Source of the DNA: Candidatus Goldiibacteriota bacterium HGW-Goldbacteria-1
GTDB taxonomy: Bacteria; Oederibacteriota; PGYV01
Direction of reading: 5' to 3'
NCBI GenBank assembly: GCA_002839855.1
Contig: PGYV01000002.1
Coordinates: forward strand, 249,191 to 313,190
Length of the DNA stretch: 64,000 nucleotides
Below the pieces are notes generated by a model. That model saw only the letters and a list, made by a program, of their open reading frames with translations, was not told the origin of the DNA and did not search any database. Shown here one piece after another: positions 60,305 to 64,000 of this stretch (position 1 is the stretch's first letter; every line of letters begins with the position of its first letter). The translations under genes were made by a program, and so were the position numbers.

Positions 60305-61207
60305 ATGTCTTTGATTATTGTAGGTTCGATGGCTTATGACACAATTGCAACACCTTTTGAACGCCGCGAGCGCGTATTGGGCGGGGCGTGTACTTACGCG
60401 TCTTTGGCTGCCTGTAAATTCTCCAAACCCGGTATTGTCGGGGTAATAGGTGATGATTTTCAGGAAAAACACCTTAAAATGCTTGAGAATCGTGGCGTTG
60501 ACATAACGGGAGTAAAGCGTGAAAAAGGAAAGTCTTTCTTCTGGGAAGGCGTTTATCATCTTGACATGAATACAAGGGACACGATAACCACGGAATTGAA
60601 TGTGTTTGAAAAATTTGACCCTGTGCTGCCGGATTCATATGTGGATATGCCGTACCTTTTTTTGGCAAACATAGACCCCGCGCTTCAGCTTAAGGTCTTA
60701 AAACAGATGAAAAATGTAAAGTTCTCGGTGTGCGACACCATGAACCTGTGGATAGACATAAAAAGGGCTGAAGTGACAGAGGTATTTTCAAAGGTTACAT
60801 GCGTGGTGCTGAACGATTCAGAGATAAGGCAGTTTACAAAAACCCCCAACCTGATACTGGCTGCAAGGGAAATAAGAAAGCTGGGGCCAAAGTACGTAAT
60901 AATAAAAAAAGGCGAACATGGCGCATCTATTATTGGCCCCGAAGGAATGTATTTTTCAATACCGTCATATCCGGTGGAAAATGTAATTGACCCAACCGGC
61001 GCGGGCGATTCATTCGCGGGCGCTTTTATCGGGCACATTGCGGGTCAGGATAAAACAGATGAAACTGTTCTGAAAAAAGCCATGGTTTACGGCAACACAG
61101 TGGCCTCTTTTGCCGTGGAAGGGTTTGGAACAGACCGCCTTGCGGAAGCAGGTATGGATAAAATAGAAGACAGAATAAAAGAGTTAAGAAAAATAACTGA
61201 CTTTTAA
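60305..61207 (+). CDS. PfkB-family sugar/nucleoside kinase
   Basis: 300 residues of the ribokinase fold. Opening MSLIIVGSMAYDTIATPFERRE with RVLGGACTYASLAACKF and GIVGVIGDDF gives the first PfkB motif, and the second, DPTGAGDSFAGAFIGHIAG, contains catalytic Asp235. The substrate cannot be read; the extended N-terminal loop resembles adenosine-kinase-like or sugar kinases of anaerobes. GGAGGAAG precedes the ATG. The aminotransferase follows 38 bp later. Confidence 0.88.
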   Translation: MSLIIVGSMAYDTIATPFERRERVLGGACTYASLAACKFSKPGIVGVIGDDFQEKHLKMLENRGVDITGVKREKGKSFFWEGVYHLDMNTRDTITTELNVFEKFDPVLPDSYVDMPYLFLANIDPALQLKVLKQMKNVKFSVCDTMNLWIDIKRAEVTEVFSKVTCVVLNDSEIRQFTKTPNLILAAREIRKLGPKYVIIKKGEHGASIIGPEGMYFSIPSYPVENVIDPTGAGDSFAGAFIGHIAGQDKTDETVLKKAMVYGNTVASFAVEGFGTDRLAEAGMDKIEDRIKELRKITDF

Positions 61208-61245
61208 GTTTTATAAACTTAATATAAAATCCGGAGGAAGTAAAA

Positions 61246-62433
61246 ATGATTGCTGACAGGATGAAAAAGGTACAGGCTTCAATCACGCTTGCAATTGACG
61301 CGAAGGCAAAACAGATGATAGCAGAAGGTGTTGACCTGGTGGGTTTTGGAGCCGGGGAGCCGGATTTTAACACCCCTGATAACATAAAGGTGGCGGGTAT
61401 TAAGGCCATTGTGGACAACAAAACAAAGTACACGCCTTCTTCCGGTATGCCGGACCTGAAAAACCCGATAGCCAAAAAACTTCTTGAAGATAACAAACTT
61501 GAATACAAGCCTTCCAATATAATAGTGTCATGCGGCGCGAAACATTCGCTGTATAACATCTTTATGGCGGGAATTAATCCCGGCGATGAAGTCATTATAT
61601 TTTCACCTTACTGGGTATCCTATGTGGAAATGGTCAATATGGCGCAGGGAATTCCCGTGCTTGTACAGCTTGATGAATCCAAAAAATTTGAAATTGATTT
61701 TGAACTTTTAAAATCAAAGATAACAAAAAACACAAAGATGATGATTATTAATTCGCCGTCAAATCCCACCGGCTGTGTGCTTTCAAAATCATCGCTTGAG
61801 AAACTGGCGGAAATCTGCCTGGCAAACAACATACTTATGATATCCGATGAAATATATGAAAAAAACCTTTATAACGGCAAAACACACATTTCCATCGCTT
61901 CGCTTTCAAAAGAGGCAAAGGCAAAAACAGTTGTGGTAAACGGCGTTTCCAAATCACACGCCATGACAGGGTGGAGGATAGGTTACATTGCCGCCGATGA
62001 TATGGAACTTGTAAAGGCGATGGATAACATGCAGTCGCATTCCACTTCTAACCCGACCACTATTTCACAGATGGCGGCAATTGAAGCGTTAAAGACAGAT
62101 TCCGCGATTGTAAATAAAATGGTGGCGGAATTTGATAAAAGAAGAAAGTACATTCTGCAGAGGGTGAACGCGATATCGGGGCTTACCTGCGTGGAACCGG
62201 AAGGCGCTTTTTATGTGTTTCCTAATTTCAGCAGCCTTGTAGGTAAAACTTTTAACGGAGTGAAGATAGAAAATTCCATGAACCTGGCTGACGCGCTTTT
62301 AACGTCCGCCAAGGTGGCGGTTGTTCCGGGTGTGGCGTTTGGAAGCGATGTGCATTTCAGAATGTCATACGCGACTTCAATGGAAAAGATTGAAAAAGGG
62401 CTGAACAGAATAGAAGAGTTTTTTAAAGGATAA
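61246..62433 (+). CDS. Class I/II pyridoxal-phosphate aminotransferase (aspartate aminotransferase-like)
   Basis: 395 residues. Motifs are GFGAGEPDFNTPDNIK, SPSNPTGCVLS, the MISDEIYEKNLY segment with the PLP-contacting Asp/Tyr, and the Schiff-base Lys236 in NGVSKSHAMTGWRIGYI. The C-terminal FRMSYATSMEKIEKGLNRIEEFF is typical. It is the aspartate aminotransferase Ib-like type, transferring amino groups between aspartate or a related amino acid and 2-oxoglutarate. An AGGAGG-type site (GGAGGAAG) precedes the start. Confidence 0.93.
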   Translation: MIADRMKKVQASITLAIDAKAKQMIAEGVDLVGFGAGEPDFNTPDNIKVAGIKAIVDNKTKYTPSSGMPDLKNPIAKKLLEDNKLEYKPSNIIVSCGAKHSLYNIFMAGINPGDEVIIFSPYWVSYVEMVNMAQGIPVLVQLDESKKFEIDFELLKSKITKNTKMMIINSPSNPTGCVLSKSSLEKLAEICLANNILMISDEIYEKNLYNGKTHISIASLSKEAKAKTVVVNGVSKSHAMTGWRIGYIAADDMELVKAMDNMQSHSTSNPTTISQMAAIEALKTDSAIVNKMVAEFDKRRKYILQRVNAISGLTCVEPEGAFYVFPNFSSLVGKTFNGVKIENSMNLADALLTSAKVAVVPGVAFGSDVHFRMSYATSMEKIEKGLNRIEEFFKG

Positions 62434-62435
62434 AG

Positions 62436-63131
62436 ATGAGCGGATATTTATGGTTAAAAGAGGTTAAATGCCCGGCGTGTGAAGCGCCGTTTAAGACCGC
62501 CAGAGTAAAGGCGTCTTCGCTTAAAGTAAAAGGAATTGATACGGATTTTCATAAAACATACGAAGATGTAAAGCCGATGTTATACGCGGTTACCGTGTGC
62601 CCGGAATGCAATTTTGCGGCGCGTAATGACGATTTTGACAAGGCCATGCTGGACTATCAGAAAGAAGTAATTCAGATAGCGCTTGCGGTTAAAGCGGCAA
62701 AAAAGAACGTGCGTTTTACGGAAACGTTTGAAACAAATACAGAAGACGCGGTAAAAAAACACCTTCTTGCGGTGACGTACGCGAAACACTTTAAGCCGGA
62801 AAATCCGAATACAATAGCCGGCCTGTACATGCATATCACCTGGATGTACAGGGAAGACGGCAATACGGATAAAGAAAAAGAATATATGATAAAAGCGCTG
62901 AAATATTACATTAAGACCTTTGAAAAGGGCACGTTTATTCCCGAAAAAATAGGCGAACCGGGAATAATTTATCTGATAGGCGAATTAAACAGGCTGCTTG
63001 GCAATAATAACGAAGCCGTGCAGTGGTTTTCAAGGGGTGTCAGGCACGACCATATAAGCAATTTCCCGAACATTGAACATCTTATCAGGGATGCGTGGGA
63101 AAAGATTACTGAAGAAAAAAGGAAACAATAA
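62436..63131 (+). CDS. DUF2225 protein
   Basis: 231 residues. KEVKCPACEAPFKTARVKASSLK and YAVTVCPECNFAARNDDF carry two CxxC pairs forming a zinc-ribbon-like head; the rest is helical and TPR-like (TIAGLYMHITWMYREDGNTDKEKEYMIKALKYY, LGNNNEAVQWFSRGV). This is the DUF2225 family; its function is unknown. It starts 2 bp after the aminotransferase stop and is presumably translated with it. The next gene starts 34 bp later. Confidence 0.88.
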   Translation: MSGYLWLKEVKCPACEAPFKTARVKASSLKVKGIDTDFHKTYEDVKPMLYAVTVCPECNFAARNDDFDKAMLDYQKEVIQIALAVKAAKKNVRFTETFETNTEDAVKKHLLAVTYAKHFKPENPNTIAGLYMHITWMYREDGNTDKEKEYMIKALKYYIKTFEKGTFIPEKIGEPGIIYLIGELNRLLGNNNEAVQWFSRGVRHDHISNFPNIEHLIRDAWEKITEEKRKQ

Positions 63132-63165
63132 TAGGGGCTTAAACCCGATATAACAGGAGGATTGC

Positions 63166-64000
63166 ATGAAAATTTTAATGGTAACAGACACATACAGGCC
63201 AAGGGTAAACGGGGTTGTTACGTCAATTGATACATTTGCAAATGAATTCAGAAAACTTGGGCACGAAGCTCACATTGTGGCGCCGGAATTCCCGGCACAG
63301 AGAAAGACAGACCACCTTGCTGATGCGGAAGCAATGGAAAAGTTTGTCACAAGGATAAAATCACATTACCTTTTCTTTGACCCGGAAGACAGGCTGCCGA
63401 ACCCTTACCTGCCTTCAGCAAGGATTAAAATCAAGAAAGAAATACTTGAGAGAAAATATGACATAATTCACACGCAGACTCCTTTTGCCCTTGGAATAGA
63501 GGCGATAAAATGGGCAAAAAAAATGGACTGCCCCATTGTGCAGACATATCACACCCTTTTTGAATCATACATTCACTATTTCAGGTTTATGCCAAGATGG
63601 ATGTCCTTAAGGCTGGCAAAGGGAATAAGCAAATGGTACAGTCAGAAGATGGACTTGAATATTACGCCTTCCACACAGATGAAAGACCTGCTTTTACAGT
63701 ATGGCGTAACCAAACCCGTGGAAGTTAACCCCACTGGTATTAAGATGGACAAGTTTAAAATATTTCATGGGGATGATTTCAGGAAAAAATTTGACATTCC
63801 CTCGGATACAATACTGTTCCTTTTTATGGGCAGGATAGGTCATGAAAAAAATATTCCTTTCCTTTTTAAAATGTTAAAAAGGGTATTGGCTGTTAAGCCC
63901 AATGTGAAGTTAATAGTTGCGGGAAAAGGGCCGGCAGAAGAAGAAGTTCACGAAGCGGCTAAAGCGGAAGGGGTAATTGACAACGTAATATTCCTTGGAT
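63166..64000 (+). CDS. GT4-type glycosyltransferase (partial, runs past window end)
   Basis: First 278 codons of a GT-B glycosyltransferase. ILMVTDTYRPRVNGVVTSIDTF, HTQTPFALGIEA, QTYHTLFESYIHYFRF, the PVEVNPTGIKMDKF linker and LFMGRIGHEKNI with LIVAGKGPAEEE match GT4 group-1 enzymes such as those acting on glycolipids. The ATG at 63166 has an AACAGGAGG site. The C-terminus lies outside the window, so the acceptor cannot be discussed. Confidence 0.9.
   Translation, partial: MKILMVTDTYRPRVNGVVTSIDTFANEFRKLGHEAHIVAPEFPAQRKTDHLADAEAMEKFVTRIKSHYLFFDPEDRLPNPYLPSARIKIKKEILERKYDIIHTQTPFALGIEAIKWAKKMDCPIVQTYHTLFESYIHYFRFMPRWMSLRLAKGISKWYSQKMDLNITPSTQMKDLLLQYGVTKPVEVNPTGIKMDKFKIFHGDDFRKKFDIPSDTILFLFMGRIGHEKNIPFLFKMLKRVLAVKPNVKLIVAGKGPAEEEVHEAAKAEGVIDNVIFLG

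Overview
The window reads as chromosome of an uncultured, probably anaerobic, Gram-negative-type bacterium. Signal peptides with outer-membrane barrel-like proteins, several lipoproteins and a very large cyclic beta-glucan synthase point to a double-membrane envelope. HydG (FeFe-hydrogenase maturation) and pyruvate phosphate dikinase point to anaerobic metabolism. Base composition looks moderately AT-rich, and sigma70-like promoters (TTGACA / TATAAT, about 17 bp apart) are easy to find. The gene mix (DUF4912 protein beside a GH57 branching enzyme, TPR/propeller proteins, four-helix-bundle protein with heptamer repeats) resembles candidate phyla around Elusimicrobiota/Goldbacteria, but that placement is inference and I would not rely on it.

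Layout. 1-6.2 kb: fatty-acid operon fabG-acpP-fabF-rnc continuing into an acyl-CoA dehydrogenase and its electron-transfer flavoprotein (etfB, etfA), closed by a strong terminator. 6.3-11.7 kb: rlmN, then a lipoprotein and a TPR/NHL-propeller gene that sit between two 30-bp copies of the rlmN 3' end, which looks like an insertion scar. 11.7-18 kb: FkbM-like protein, MFS exporter, orphan histidine kinase, LacI-type sensor domain without a DNA-binding domain, small methyltransferase. 18-22.8 kb: ppdK and a membrane-fused spermidine-synthase-like protein. 23-27 kb: methyltransferase plus a partner-switching module (SpoIIE-type phosphatase, GHKL ATPase, STAS protein) that ends in a GGDEF diguanylate cyclase. 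27-30 kb: a promoter, structured leader and terminator ahead of a TM1266-like regulator and hydG, then a polysaccharide deacetylase. 30.3-39 kb: one 2921-codon cyclic beta-1,2-glucan synthase gene.

39-45.1 kb is the only minus-strand block: a four-helix-bundle gene flanked by inverted heptamer arrays, comM, a cyclic-nucleotide-binding protein, a TPR protein and two barrel-like envelope proteins. 45.3-50.6 kb: tRNA-Gln, folD, coaD, HU, DUF4912 protein, GH57 branching enzyme, ribbon-helix-helix protein. 50.8-57.8 kb: envelope and repair genes (TPM-domain protein, nucleotidyltransferase-like, LemA, ogt, recO, two NlpC/P60 hydrolases, a propeller-like protein, an MBL hydrolase). 57.9-64 kb: lipoprotein, two small related proteins behind two perfect tandem promoters, tRNA-Val, a PfkB kinase, an aminotransferase, a DUF2225 protein and a glycosyltransferase cut by the window end.

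The parts most worth a second look are the rlmN-tail duplication with its 4.25-kb cargo, the IVS-like four-helix-bundle unit, the hydG leader, the partner-switch/GGDEF operon, the fabG-acpP intercistronic hairpin, and the tandem-promoter small-protein pair.
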